Shown in pieces: positions 43,501-51,954 of a stretch of 64,000 bases of DNA; position 1 is the stretch's first letter, and the number at the start of each line of letters is the position of its first letter. The notes beneath the pieces were generated by a model, which was given only the letters and a program-made list of their open reading frames with translations, had not been told where the DNA came from and ran no database searches. The stretch comes from JANQPD01 sp963715655 (GTDB lineage: Bacteria > Bacteroidota > Bacteroidia > Flavobacteriales > Schleiferiaceae): positions 1,178,001-1,242,000 of the forward strand of contig OY970262.1 of NCBI GenBank assembly GCA_963715655.1, written 5' to 3'. The position numbers and the translations under genes were made by a program.

Positions 43501-44889
43501 GCGATGGGTAAAAAGCAAAAAACGGTGCTTGATAAAATGAAACCCAAGTTTATTGATCAAGGCACGGAGCGCAATCATGAGCCAAAAACACTGGAGAAAA
43601 TTTGGAAAGATTGGGAAGCATTTGCTGCTTACGCGTTTAATAAATCGCACTCAACATGCTACTCGGTAGTGGCTTTTCATACTGGCTTTTTAAAGGCAAA
43701 TTACCCGGCTGAGTTTATGGCTTCGGTGCTTACTAATAATATGAGCGACATAAAAAAGGTTACCTTTTTTATGGAAGAATGCAACCGTATGGGCATTCCC
43801 GTTTTGGGGCCTGATGTAAATGAAAGTCAACTAAAATTTACAGTAAATGAGCAGGGCGCTATTCGTTTTGGCCTTGGTGGGATGAAAGGCGTTGGCGAAA
43901 ATGCGGCTGTAAATATGATTGACGAACGTAAGGAAAATGGAAATTACACCAACATCTTTGATTTATTGAAGCGCGTTGATGGCCGCTCGGTAAACAAAAA
44001 AACGTTGGAAAATTTAGCCTATGGCGGAGCTTTTGATAGTTTTGAAGGCGAACACAGAGCAGTTTATTTTTCTACCAATGGTGATGAGCGCACCTTTTTA
44101 GAACGCGCATTGCGCTATGCTCAAAACTTAAAGGCGCAAGAAGACTCGGCACAAGTTTCTTTATTTGGCGAGAGCCAAGAAGTGAGTTTACCGGCTCCGG
44201 AAATACCGCAAGTAGCAGAGTGGCCGCGTATGCTGTTGCTTAGTAAAGAAAAGGAAGTAAACGGTATTTACTTGAGCAGCCATCCGCTTGACGATTTTAA
44301 ATTTGAGTTTGAATATTTTATTACCAACAAAGTTTCTGAACTAGAAACGTTGCCACGCGGGCAAAAATTTAAAATTGGAGGTATGATTACTGAAGTGCGC
44401 CAAGGGGTAAGTAAACGGGGAGACGATTATGGTATTTTTAAGTTAGAAGATTTTAGTCATGGTGTAGAGTTTTTTTTGTGGAAAGAAGATTATTTGAAGT
44501 TTAAACCATACATGTCGCAAGATTTAAAGGTTTTTATAGAAGGCGGAATGGAGCCTAAATTTAGAAACAGCGATGAAATTGTGCCAAAAATTCATCAAAT
44601 TTCTATGTTGTCGGATGTGTTGGAAGAGCAAACAAAACAGGTACGCTTACTTATGCATGAGCAGAGTTTGCATGAGGAAAATATCAATCAATTGGTGGAG
44701 ATATTTAAGGAGCATACTGGTACTACACCCGTAAGTATTAACGTGCAAGGCTTATATGATGAGAATGAATCTCAAGCCATAGCTATTGATTTTGAAGGCG
44801 GGGTGCGAGCAGTAAAAGGAGTGCACATTAGCGATGAGGTGCTAAAGCTTTTAAGTAATTTACCGGACATTACGTTAAAATTGAATTAA
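40585..44889 (+). CDS. dnaE: DNA polymerase III alpha subunit with N-terminal proofreading exonuclease
   Basis: The replicative polymerase, 1,434 residues, starting at a GTG. Residues about 1-190 form a DnaQ-type 3'-5' exonuclease (FDTETTGL with D6 and E8; HNIKFDENVL; HNAAADVEAT), so proofreading is fused to the polymerase. A PHP domain begins VHLHVHTQYS (H255, H257, H259). The palm has the catalytic acid cluster PDIDIDFDD (D660, D662). The C-terminal OB fold and tail follow. Fused exonuclease-DnaE is seen in several Bacteroidota. The neighbour trxA is not functionally linked. Confidence 0.95.
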   Translation: MFLIFDTETTGLPLRDDAPLTDLDNWPRAVQIAWQLHNLDGTLVEVKNYVIKPDGFDIPFNASKVHGITTEVAEHYGVQLQEAMADFSEAVKKSTYSVGHNIKFDENVLGAEYLRMGKENLLADKPSIDTGEETKAYCKLPGGKGGGFKMPKLQELYEILFESKFKEAHNAAADVEATSRAFLELIRLNVYTDERLDFTPENRAEFNKQHPETVKSIGLKVDSFKELARKLAEQSSAKRQTEERIEIAVDQSFVHLHVHTQYSILQATVDIPGLVAKAKEYNMPAVAITDFANLYGAFQFTREATNQGIKPIVGVEFYVCRNHTDKSVKDNGFQQVLLAKNKAGYHNLAKLSSHAFVDGFYYLPRIDKDLLLQYKENLIASTGNLYGEVPSLILNVGEKQAEEAFVWYHEQFGEDFYAELLNHGKEENRVVNQVLLKFCKKYGVKYFASNDVFYISQSDANAHDILLCVKEGENQSTPIGRGRGFRYGLPEQEYYFKSPEEMQALFTDMPEALATTVEIADKIEGFTLDREVLLPAFDIPEEFIDAEDVADKGKRGENAYLRHLTYEGAVKRYGEITPEIKERLDFELETIANTGYPGYFLIVQDFTSQARKMGVSVGPGRGSAAGSAVAYSVGITNVDPIKYDLLFERFLNPDRVSLPDIDIDFDDEGRGRIIDWVVQKYGKNQVAQIITYGTMAAKSAIKDAGRVMQLPLSDSNRVSGLVPDMSKLAKIFSWTDKEMASKLNGDALPLARELRSIAEQDTLEGRVVNQARILEGSVRNIGIHACGVIITPDDITKYVPVGTAKDSDLLVTQFDNSVVEAAGMLKMDFLGLKTLTVIKDAIAIIRDRHGVEIDPDTIPLDDAKTFELYQRGETNGTFQFESAGMQKHLKGLKPDKFADLIAMNALYRPGPMEYIPNFIARKHGDEEIAYDLDDMEEYLAETYGITVYQEQVMLLSQKLAGFTKGEADVLRKAMGKKQKTVLDKMKPKFIDQGTERNHEPKTLEKIWKDWEAFAAYAFNKSHSTCYSVVAFHTGFLKANYPAEFMASVLTNNMSDIKKVTFFMEECNRMGIPVLGPDVNESQLKFTVNEQGAIRFGLGGMKGVGENAAVNMIDERKENGNYTNIFDLLKRVDGRSVNKKTLENLAYGGAFDSFEGEHRAVYFSTNGDERTFLERALRYAQNLKAQEDSAQVSLFGESQEVSLPAPEIPQVAEWPRMLLLSKEKEVNGIYLSSHPLDDFKFEFEYFITNKVSELETLPRGQKFKIGGMITEVRQGVSKRGDDYGIFKLEDFSHGVEFFLWKEDYLKFKPYMSQDLKVFIEGGMEPKFRNSDEIVPKIHQISMLSDVLEEQTKQVRLLMHEQSLHEENINQLVEIFKEHTGTTPVSINVQGLYDENESQAIAIDFEGGVRAVKGVHISDEVLKLLSNLPDITLKLN

Positions 44890-45052
44890 TGAATTTTGCC
44901 GAACAAGAATGCAAAACTAAATAGGTGTTTTCAATAAGCTATTTTGCTTAATAAGTTTTTACCTATACTAAGTTTACAGATATTTGCACCACGCAAAGCA
45001 GGCTTAAACAAAAGACCTACTTTTTTATTAATCATATAAACTAAACATAAAT

Positions 45053-45373
45053 ATGGCACTTGAATTTACAGACGCAAACTTTGAAGAATTAGTAATGAAA
45101 TCTGACAAGCCGGTATTGGTTGACTTTTGGGCAGAATGGTGTGGCCCTTGCCGCATGGTAGGCCCAATTGTTGAAGAGTTAGCCGGAGAATACGAAGGTA
45201 AAGCAGTAATAGGAAAGGTAAACGTAGATGAGAATCAAGAGATATCAATGAAATTTGGTATCCGTAATATTCCAACGTTATTAGTATTTAAAAATGGAGA
45301 AATTGTAGATAAGCAAGTGGGCGTTGCTCCAAAAAATGTTTTAGCCGGCAAGCTTGATGCGCAAATGGCCTAA
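45053..45373 (+). CDS. trxA: Thioredoxin
   Basis: A 106-residue cytosolic thiol-disulfide oxidoreductase with the active site WCGPC at 29-33 (VDFWAEWCGPCRMVGPI), the cis-Pro in IRNIPTLLVFKNG (about 73-85) and the normal full thioredoxin fold length. It would donate electrons to ribonucleotide reductase and to APS/PAPS reductase; the sulfate operon further on would need the latter. Its own promoter is suggested by GATATTTG about 80 bp upstream (one mismatch to TAnnTTTG). A hairpin terminator follows. Confidence 0.97.
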   Translation: MALEFTDANFEELVMKSDKPVLVDFWAEWCGPCRMVGPIVEELAGEYEGKAVIGKVNVDENQEISMKFGIRNIPTLLVFKNGEIVDKQVGVAPKNVLAGKLDAQMA

Positions 45374-45422
45374 TACTTGTTACTTAATTAATACACTAAG
45401 GTGATTAATTATTTTTAGCACG

Positions 45423-45455
45423 AACCCTTCTGTTTAAAAACGGGAGGGTTTTTTT
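45423..45455 (+). terminator. Terminator after trxA
   Basis: AACCCTTCTG (45423-45432) pairs with CGGGAGGGTT (45441-45450), ten pairs including two G-U, with an 8-nt loop TTTAAAAA, and is followed by a T run. Confidence 0.8.
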
Positions 45456-45513
45456 GTGAAAATTAGGAATCCAAAAAGTGCGATTGTAAACAATAAACAA
45501 AGCGTGTACACTT

Positions 45514-46461
45514 TCAATACATTTTACCACGCTTACTTAAAAAGCTGCGTAATACGGGTGCTACACCCTGCTCTATGTTATTTACAACCAACTCAATTTT
45601 ATACTTAGCACAAGTTTCGGTTAGTTTATTTCTAAACGCTAAGGTGCTGGTTTTATAAGCCGTTTTTAGCTCATTAGGGCTTAGCGTTAAGCTTTCCTGC
45701 GTTTCAAGGTCAATCAACTTATACGGACGATCTTCAAATTCAAAATCAAGCTCTTCATTGTGTTTAGCGGTCCAAAAAAGTATTACCTCATGGTGGTAAT
45801 ATTTTAAGTGTTGCAAGGCTTTAATAAAGGCATCAAAAACTTCATCATCCTGCAAATCAAAAAGATCAGAGAAAATACAAACTAAACCTCTTTTAGGAAT
45901 ACGTTCCGCAAGTAAATGCAATGTTTCAGCACTGCCATACATACTAGTTTTGCCGTTTTCAAATTGCTGAATGTGCTCCCAAAGTTGATGCGCAATTATT
46001 TTTTGATGCGGCAAGCCTCCTTTAGCTTTTAAATGCATTTGCGATTGCCCAAAAAATTGCAGCCCAACCGCATCTCTTTGCTTGCGTAATAAGTGCATCA
46101 AGCTTAAAGCTGAAACCGCTGACGATAAAAATTTGTTGGGATTTTCAATACTATATCTACCTTCTAAAGGGTAAAACATGCTACCACTGGTATCTAAAAC
46201 TAAATGACAACGCAGGTTAGTTTCTTCTTCGTAACGCTTTGTGTATAAGCGGTCTGTGCGTCCAAATAACTTCCAGTCAATATGCTTGGTGCTTTCGCCC
46301 GGATTGTAAATTTTATGCTCGCTAAATTCTACTGAAAACCCATGAAAAGGGCTTTTATGCATACCAGTAATAAAACCCTCAACAGCACTTTTTGCAAAAA
46401 GCTCAAAGTGCTCAAAGGTTTTAAATTTCCCTAAATCTGAAAGTTGATTTTGTGTAGTCAT
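45514..46461 (-). CDS. DUF58 domain protein
   Basis: A 315-residue protein of the DUF58 family, which shares the von Willebrand A fold. The family signature GESTKHIDWKLFGRTDRLYTK lies near residue 73, and the MIDAS-like DTSGSM is near 110. No transmembrane segment. DUF58 proteins often sit beside MoxR-type AAA ATPases as co-chaperones for metal insertion or envelope complexes, but no MoxR gene is adjacent here. A TACCTTGG box (one mismatch to TAnnTTTG) precedes the start on the minus strand. Confidence 0.9.
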   Translation of the reverse strand: MTTQNQLSDLGKFKTFEHFELFAKSAVEGFITGMHKSPFHGFSVEFSEHKIYNPGESTKHIDWKLFGRTDRLYTKRYEEETNLRCHLVLDTSGSMFYPLEGRYSIENPNKFLSSAVSALSLMHLLRKQRDAVGLQFFGQSQMHLKAKGGLPHQKIIAHQLWEHIQQFENGKTSMYGSAETLHLLAERIPKRGLVCIFSDLFDLQDDEVFDAFIKALQHLKYYHHEVILFWTAKHNEELDFEFEDRPYKLIDLETQESLTLSPNELKTAYKTSTLAFRNKLTETCAKYKIELVVNNIEQGVAPVLRSFLSKRGKMY

Positions 46462-46502
46462 TCAACGGCCAAGGTAATGTAAAATGCAGAGCTTTGTAAG
46501 TT

Positions 46503-47828
46503 TTAAGCCAATTGCTTAGTAGTAGATGTCTTAAGTATCAGTCTAAATTCGGTGCCTACTCTTGGTGTGCTATCCACTTCAATTTTACCATTCATTTGCT
46601 GCATTAAATCATAACAAACGTATAGGCCCAGCCCGCTTCCTGTTTCATTATTGGTGCCTGCTTTAGACTTTGTCATATTTTTAAACAGTTCGCCTTTAGT
46701 GCGATCGCTCATACCGGTTCCATTGTCCGCTACTTTTATTACCACTCTATTTTTAAGTGTTTCCACCTGCACCTTTACAGTACCACCTTGTGGCGTAAAT
46801 TTTATCGCATTATCTAGTAGATTACGCAATACAATCGTCAACATTCTTCTATCGGCAATTGGTTTAGTGCTTAATGATTCTATATGTAAACTCAAACTAA
46901 TACGCTTCGCTTCAGCTTTTGGTCTCACCGTTTTTTCAAGCGTAAGCAGCACATCATTTAACTCCACGGGTTTTAAAACGGTAACAACAGATTTTTCTTT
47001 AGTCCATTCTAATAAATCCTGTAACATTTCTGAAGCTCCATCGGTTAGTTTACCCAGTCGCTGCTCAAGATCATGACGGGTTTCCATATCTAAATCCATA
47101 TCTTTATTCTCCAAAAGATTCAAATATTCGCGGATACTTGCCAGTGGGCTGCGTAAATCATGCGCTACAATTTTTAACAGCTTTTCTTTATCATTCAGTA
47201 CACTTTTCAATTCTATTTGTTGCGCTTCTAGTTTTAAGCTTTTTCCTTTAATAATTTCTTGATCTCTCAAAAACACTTTTTCAATGGAGTGAAAAACTAG
47301 CCGAAAAAATAGCAGGGAGATAATGGCTGTAAGCAAGAAGTCTATAAAACGAAAAGCCCTTGTGCTGTATGCCTGTTGGATATATTCTGGAAAAAAATAT
47401 TGAAATATTATGGCAGATGAAATACACACGGCATGCCATACTAAAAATAAAGTGGTTTTGCCGCTGGGACTAGATGCAAAATGTACTAAAAGGCTTACAA
47501 AGAATATAAAAATTACGGGGCCGTTTATCCCCTCGTTTAAAAGGAAGCCCAATGTTAAAAAAACGTAAGCAATGGCTTGGAATAGATTAAACGCTAGTAC
47601 AAACTTTTGCTTTACTCTTGTTATATAAAAAACAAGTGCTAATAAACCTATGGCTACTAATAGAACCAATGCCATCATCGGAACGGTATTGGTAAGGTCG
47701 AAAATTAAGAATATTACAAATGTGAAAAAAGCCATCACAACCATCAGGTTGAAATTGCGTTGCTTTTCTGGAAATACGGATGTATCTCCTTTTATTCTAT
47801 TTACTAATATGTCTATTTTATTTTTCAT
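46503..47828 (-). CDS. Membrane-bound sensor histidine kinase
   Basis: A 441-residue kinase with about five or six N-terminal transmembrane helices (about 25-185) and a linker coiled coil. The HisKA phosphoacceptor His223 is in LKIVAHDLRSPLASIREY; the ATPase boxes are VLRNLLDNAIKFTPQGG, VADNGTGMSD and TGSGLGLYVCYDL. No receiver or output domain is attached, and no response regulator lies near, so it is an orphan kinase. A perfect TATATTTG promoter box lies 18 bp upstream of the start. It converges on nothing; the DUF58 gene follows on the same strand 41 bp later. Confidence 0.92.
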   Translation of the reverse strand: MKNKIDILVNRIKGDTSVFPEKQRNFNLMVVMAFFTFVIFLIFDLTNTVPMMALVLLVAIGLLALVFYITRVKQKFVLAFNLFQAIAYVFLTLGFLLNEGINGPVIFIFFVSLLVHFASSPSGKTTLFLVWHAVCISSAIIFQYFFPEYIQQAYSTRAFRFIDFLLTAIISLLFFRLVFHSIEKVFLRDQEIIKGKSLKLEAQQIELKSVLNDKEKLLKIVAHDLRSPLASIREYLNLLENKDMDLDMETRHDLEQRLGKLTDGASEMLQDLLEWTKEKSVVTVLKPVELNDVLLTLEKTVRPKAEAKRISLSLHIESLSTKPIADRRMLTIVLRNLLDNAIKFTPQGGTVKVQVETLKNRVVIKVADNGTGMSDRTKGELFKNMTKSKAGTNNETGSGLGLYVCYDLMQQMNGKIEVDSTPRVGTEFRLILKTSTTKQLA

Positions 47829-47845
47829 AAAGGTTAGTAAGAACG

Positions 47846-47853
47846 CAAATATA
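47846..47853 (-). promoter_or_regulatory. -7 promoter element of the orphan histidine kinase
   Basis: On the minus strand TATATTTG matches TAnnTTTG exactly, ending 17 bp before the start codon at 47828. No ideal -33 TTG was seen, because the upstream text is a run of A's. Confidence 0.45.
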
Positions 47854-47926
47854 CCCTAATAGTTTTTTTTTAATAATAGTGTCTAATCGTTTTTTATACA
47901 GTATTTTAACTTCATAGATTTAATGT

Positions 47927-48787
47927 ATGATTCAGTATAATCCAAAAAATTGGTTTGGTTTAATTTTTAAGTTTCACAAAGCAGAAACCTTTAGTAGATT
48001 GAAGTTCATCATGTTATTACTTCTAATTTTCTCATTATTGATGGTGTATATAGAGAGAAATTATTTACCTATTTTAATTGGGAACCCCACCATGCACTCC
48101 CTATTAGGATTTATTATTGGTTTACTATTGGTTTTTAGAACAAACACTGCGTACGATAGATGGTGGGAGGGACGTAAACAATGGGGTGCCTTGGTTAATG
48201 TTAGTCGCAATTTTGCGCTTAAATTAAAAGCGCATATTCAGGATGAGGATGTGTTAAAAGAGCTTTTACAATTAGATGCTGCCTACGCAAAGGTGTTGCG
48301 TAACCATTTACGTTTTTTACCGGTTTCAGAAATGCTTACGGATGTTCCTGAATTTTTAAACCGTACTAGTGAAATTACGCATCTGCCTAATTCCTTGGCG
48401 CAAGAAATGCAAATTCGCTTAGCATCTCTACAAAAAGAAGGTAAATTAAACACGGCTATTTATTTGGCGCTTTTACAAGATTTAGAAAAATTTACAGACA
48501 TCTGCGGAGCTTGTGAACGCATTAGAAAAACGCCTATACCCTATACGTACAATATATTTTTAAAGAAATTTATCTTCGTATATATTATCACCATGCCCTT
48601 TAGTTTTGTAAGTGATTTTGGCTATTGGGCGGGTTTGGTTACGGTATTTACTTTCTACACATTTGCGTCCTTAGAGCTTATTGCAGAGGAAATTGAAGAC
48701 CCTTTTGGACTGGATAGTAATGATTTACCAACCGATGATTTAGCTGAAACAATAGGAGGAAATATCGAAGAAATTCGATTGCGATAA
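47927..48787 (+). CDS. Bestrophin-like anion channel protein
   Basis: A 286-residue membrane protein of the bestrophin/UPF0187 family. The hallmark FRTNTAYDRWWEGRKQWGALVN lies at about 65-86, following two N-terminal transmembrane segments; a third and fourth hydrophobic region lies at about 207-245 (FVYIITMPFSFVSDFGYWAG). The C-terminal acidic stretch IAEEIEDPFGLDSNDLP is the conserved IEdPFG...nDLp motif. Bacterial bestrophins are pentameric anion channels; ion specificity cannot be read from the sequence. Divergent from the kinase gene. Confidence 0.92.
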   Translation: MIQYNPKNWFGLIFKFHKAETFSRLKFIMLLLLIFSLLMVYIERNYLPILIGNPTMHSLLGFIIGLLLVFRTNTAYDRWWEGRKQWGALVNVSRNFALKLKAHIQDEDVLKELLQLDAAYAKVLRNHLRFLPVSEMLTDVPEFLNRTSEITHLPNSLAQEMQIRLASLQKEGKLNTAIYLALLQDLEKFTDICGACERIRKTPIPYTYNIFLKKFIFVYIITMPFSFVSDFGYWAGLVTVFTFYTFASLELIAEEIEDPFGLDSNDLPTDDLAETIGGNIEEIRLR

Positions 48788-48796
48788 AATAAAAAT

Positions 48797-49972
48797 CTAT
48801 TTTAACAACGTAAAACTTCCACGCTTTTGAGAGCGTTGTCGGTCGCTAAAGAGCTCATACTCCCATTCTAAAGAGTAGGTGTAAACGCCTAAGTCGTACT
48901 CATCCTGCGGATTCCAACTTACTCTAGGGTCAATAGATTCAAATACTTTTTTACCCCAACGATCGTACAAACGAAGTCTGAAACTAATAATTTCAGGACA
49001 AGCAGAACCTACGGTAACTTTAAATTCATCATTTAAACCATCGCCATTAGGCGTAAAAGCAGTTGGTACAAATACTTTGCAATCATCACAATTACCCATT
49101 ACTACTTTTACGGTATCAAAATAACTGCAAGCATTGTCGCTAATGCGAGCAAAGTAAACGCCCGGTTCGGTTATGATGTAATAATTATCGGTAGTACCAT
49201 CTTGCCAAAGCACGTCAATATCCGGAAATCGTAAATCAATATCTACACGTTCCTCTCTACACACAAACGTGTCTTGTGGTAAAGTTGGTAGTGGATTTTC
49301 TATAACACTAATAAAATCCACCAAGTAATAAGCAAATTGCGGAGCACTTGATCCATCTAGCGGAAGGGCACGGGTTTGAAGATCAGAAACAAAATTACCT
49401 ATGGTTAAAAACTTTTCAGTTCCATCAGCCATAAAAATTCCGCAAACAGGTGTCCATTTTTGTTGATTAATAATAGGATTAGTGCTTTTTACTTGGGCAT
49501 TAAAATCGTAAAATCCTCCTGGTGGAATACTATCAAAAATTGAATCTGTAAAAGCTACGCTAATATTATCAACCCCTAAGCCAATGGCGGTGCCGTCATC
49601 TAAAAGAGGTTTTACAAAAAAAGTGCACGAGTATAGTTTGCCACTGTCCAGCGGTTGCTTTAGTTCACCATGTACATAACTGCGCGAATTTCCTGAACCC
49701 GGTGCAAAAAGCAGCATTCCTAAAAAGCCATCGCCATCAAAAGCAGTAGCATTATTGGTAGTAGTTGCGCTTCCAGGGTCTCCACATGCCTGATTGAAAT
49801 AGGCTACTGGGCCGGCTAAGTTGGTTGTATCCCAAGGGGCTATAATATCACCTAAATCAGGACTAATTATTGGGCAAGGACCTACGTTTTCAAAGCTTGG
49901 GTTTAATACCAAATTTTGCGCAAAGCCGCTCAAACTAATAAACCCTAAGGCGAAAAGTAAGATGTTTTTCAT
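48797..49972 (-). CDS. Gliding-motility-associated C-terminal domain (CHU_C/T9SS type B) protein
   Basis: About 391 residues from the ATG at 49972; the frame is open from 49987, but MKNILLFALGFISLSGFAQ is the natural signal peptide, so the inner start is used. The middle (about 25-220) is a beta-sandwich with a CxDPGS-type loop, and RVSWNPQDEYDLGVYTY lies near the end. The last ~90 residues are a CHU_C domain (VFVPTAFTPNGDGLNDEFKV), the type B sorting signal of T9SS. A secreted, surface-attached protein of unknown role. Cysteines at CDDC and VCRE may form disulfides. Confidence 0.87.
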   Translation of the reverse strand: MKNILLFALGFISLSGFAQNLVLNPSFENVGPCPIISPDLGDIIAPWDTTNLAGPVAYFNQACGDPGSATTTNNATAFDGDGFLGMLLFAPGSGNSRSYVHGELKQPLDSGKLYSCTFFVKPLLDDGTAIGLGVDNISVAFTDSIFDSIPPGGFYDFNAQVKSTNPIINQQKWTPVCGIFMADGTEKFLTIGNFVSDLQTRALPLDGSSAPQFAYYLVDFISVIENPLPTLPQDTFVCREERVDIDLRFPDIDVLWQDGTTDNYYIITEPGVYFARISDNACSYFDTVKVVMGNCDDCKVFVPTAFTPNGDGLNDEFKVTVGSACPEIISFRLRLYDRWGKKVFESIDPRVSWNPQDEYDLGVYTYSLEWEYELFSDRQRSQKRGSFTLLK

Positions 49973-50039
49973 CGTGTTCTCAAACAAAAGCTGTGTTCTT
50001 TATAAAGTTGAACAATATCCGAAACAATTACCGATGTTG

Positions 50040-50047
50040 CAAATGTA
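50040..50047 (-). promoter_or_regulatory. -7 promoter element of the CHU_C protein gene
   Basis: On the minus strand TACATTTG matches TAnnTTTG exactly, 68 nt before the start at 49972. A convincing -33 element was not found. Confidence 0.4.
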
Positions 50048-50117
50048 CAATTACAAAGGTTGTAAACAGTTTCACTTTAGTTAACGCGCATTCTTTTTTT
50101 TAATTTTATAAAAATAT

Positions 50118-50155
50118 AAAGTCTATTGGTTTTATAGACTTTTAGATTAATTTTG
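50118..50155 (+). promoter_or_regulatory. Sulfate-operon promoter overlapping a 9-bp inverted repeat
   Basis: TTG (50126-50128), 19 nt, then TAATTTTG (50148-50155): a complete Bacteroidota promoter, with a start site about 10 nt before the TTG start codon. The inverted repeat AAAGTCTAT (50118-50126), loop TGGTTTT, ATAGACTTT (50134-50142) covers the -33 region and spacer, exactly where a repressor or activator could act. Confidence 0.65.
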
Positions 50156-50171
50156 CTTTAAACTATTAATA

Positions 50172-51950
50172 TTGATTCCCGCTCAGTTACATATTTTGTT
50201 TACCCTAGTGGTAATATCCCTTATGGTGGTGCTTTTAATTTTTGATAAACTAAAGCCATCAGTAGTGTTTATGAGTGCCGTGGCATTATTAACCGTGGGT
50301 GGAGTTGTATCGGTACAAACCTTTTTTTCGGGTTTAAGTAATACCAGCATTATATCCATTTTTCTACTTATTGTTATTACAGGAGCGGTAAATGAGCACT
50401 TCAATTTATCCTTGTTTTTTGATAAGTTGTTTAAAAACACCACATCTTCCGGAGGTTTTTTGTTAAAAATGAGTGCGGGCGTGGCGGCTATAAGTGCTTT
50501 TATGAACAATACTCCCGTGGTAGCCATGCTTATGCCTTATGTACATACTTGGGGTAAAAAAAATGGCGTTAACCCTTCAAAATTGTTAATGCCACTGTCT
50601 TTTGCAGCAATTTCTGGCGGTGTAATTACGCTGATTGGTACCTCTACCAATTTAATGTTAAACGGACTGCTTGTAGCTAATGATGTAGCTCCATTAACCT
50701 TTGGAGATTTTTTAATTCCGGGATTTTTGATTGCCACGGTTACGGTGCTATTTTTAGCCTTGGCAGCACCAAAAATTTTGCCAGCAAGTCAAGATATTTT
50801 AGACACCTTTGAGGAAAACAAACGAAATTATTTAATTGAAACACGCCTTGCTGCTTCGTCTGAAATGCTTGGTAAATCAATTGAACAAGCCGGTTTAAGA
50901 AATTTGGAGGGTGCTTTTGTTTCAGCCATAGTAAGAGGTGAAAAACAAATAGTGCCGGTGGGTCCCGATGAAGTTTTAGAGGCCAATGATGTGTTACTTT
51001 TTGCCGGAGAAACAGCGTCTATTGTTACGCTTATAAACAAGGGTTTGGGTTTAGAGCCAAGCAAAAAATTAAAGTTTAGCTTACAGGAACGTGATGAGTT
51101 GCTAGAAGCGGTGGTAGCGCAAAATAGCGGATTAGATAGGCGTACGGTTAAGGATATTGGCTTTAGAGAAAAGTACGATGCGGCCATAATTGGCATTCAC
51201 CGAAAGGGAGAAAAGCTAAACGGAAAAATTGGCGGTATAGATTTAAAAACCGGAGATTTATTGCTTTTAGCTACCGGGCATGAATTTTACCAGCGTAACC
51301 GCCAGAATGAAGACTTAATTGTGATTAATAAAATGGAACGAAGTAAAGAGCTTTCCTCTAAAAAACTGATGGCTTTTTGGGGAGGTACCAGCCTGAGCAT
51401 TTTGTTATCCATTTTTGGCGTTTTAAGTTTGTTTGAAACATTGCTAATTTTAGTTTCTTTACAAGCAATTTTAGGAATGGTGCACGTTAGCAGCTTTCGC
51501 AAAAGCATTAGTTTTGATTTACTCATTATTTTAATTTCTTCACTGTGCATTGGTCAAGCGCTTATAAACAGTGGTGCTTCAGCATTTGTAGCTTCCTATG
51601 TTTTTCACGATGCAGCAGCTTGGTCTCCTATTATATTGATTCTTACAGTTTTCGGAGTTACTTTTTTACTTACTTCGGTAATCACTAACGTGGCGGCTAT
51701 TTCCATAATTTTTCCGGTAGTTTTAAGTCTTTCTGCAGCAGTGCCCGCGTATGGAAATTTGCTCTTCTTAACCGCTGCTTTTGGTGCTTCTTGTTGTTTT
51801 GCCACACCTTTTGCGTATCAAACTAATCTTATGGTGGTAGAGTTGGGTAATTACCGTTTTATAGACTTTTTCAAATTAGGTTTACCGCTCGCTTTTTTAT
51901 ACGCCACGGTTTTTTTAGCGTATGAGGCTTTTCATTATAATTTGCTTTAA
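50172..51950 (+). CDS. SLC13-family anion permease with RCK_C/TrkA-C domains (probable sulfate importer)
   Basis: A 592-residue inner-membrane transporter. Hydrophobic helices fill residues 1-200 and 395-590, and between them lie two RCK_C/TrkA-C-like regulatory domains (about 210-375). Conserved transporter motifs MNNTPVVAMLMP and LIGTSTNLMLNGL (near 115-165) and FLLTSVITNVAAISIIFP (near 495) are the SLC13/DASS SNT repeats. As the first gene of the sulfate assimilation operon (cysC begins 5 bp after its stop) it most likely imports sulfate with Na+. The start is TTG; no better ATG occurs before the first helix. Confidence 0.88.
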   Translation: MIPAQLHILFTLVVISLMVVLLIFDKLKPSVVFMSAVALLTVGGVVSVQTFFSGLSNTSIISIFLLIVITGAVNEHFNLSLFFDKLFKNTTSSGGFLLKMSAGVAAISAFMNNTPVVAMLMPYVHTWGKKNGVNPSKLLMPLSFAAISGGVITLIGTSTNLMLNGLLVANDVAPLTFGDFLIPGFLIATVTVLFLALAAPKILPASQDILDTFEENKRNYLIETRLAASSEMLGKSIEQAGLRNLEGAFVSAIVRGEKQIVPVGPDEVLEANDVLLFAGETASIVTLINKGLGLEPSKKLKFSLQERDELLEAVVAQNSGLDRRTVKDIGFREKYDAAIIGIHRKGEKLNGKIGGIDLKTGDLLLLATGHEFYQRNRQNEDLIVINKMERSKELSSKKLMAFWGGTSLSILLSIFGVLSLFETLLILVSLQAILGMVHVSSFRKSISFDLLIILISSLCIGQALINSGASAFVASYVFHDAAAWSPIILILTVFGVTFLLTSVITNVAAISIIFPVVLSLSAAVPAYGNLLFLTAAFGASCCFATPFAYQTNLMVVELGNYRFIDFFKLGLPLAFLYATVFLAYEAFHYNLL

Positions 51951-51954
51951 AATC

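Noticed and set aside
46503..48787. Two-component operon linking the histidine kinase and the bestrophin gene
   Set aside because: The genes are divergent and no response regulator is present; adjacency alone does not support a pathway.
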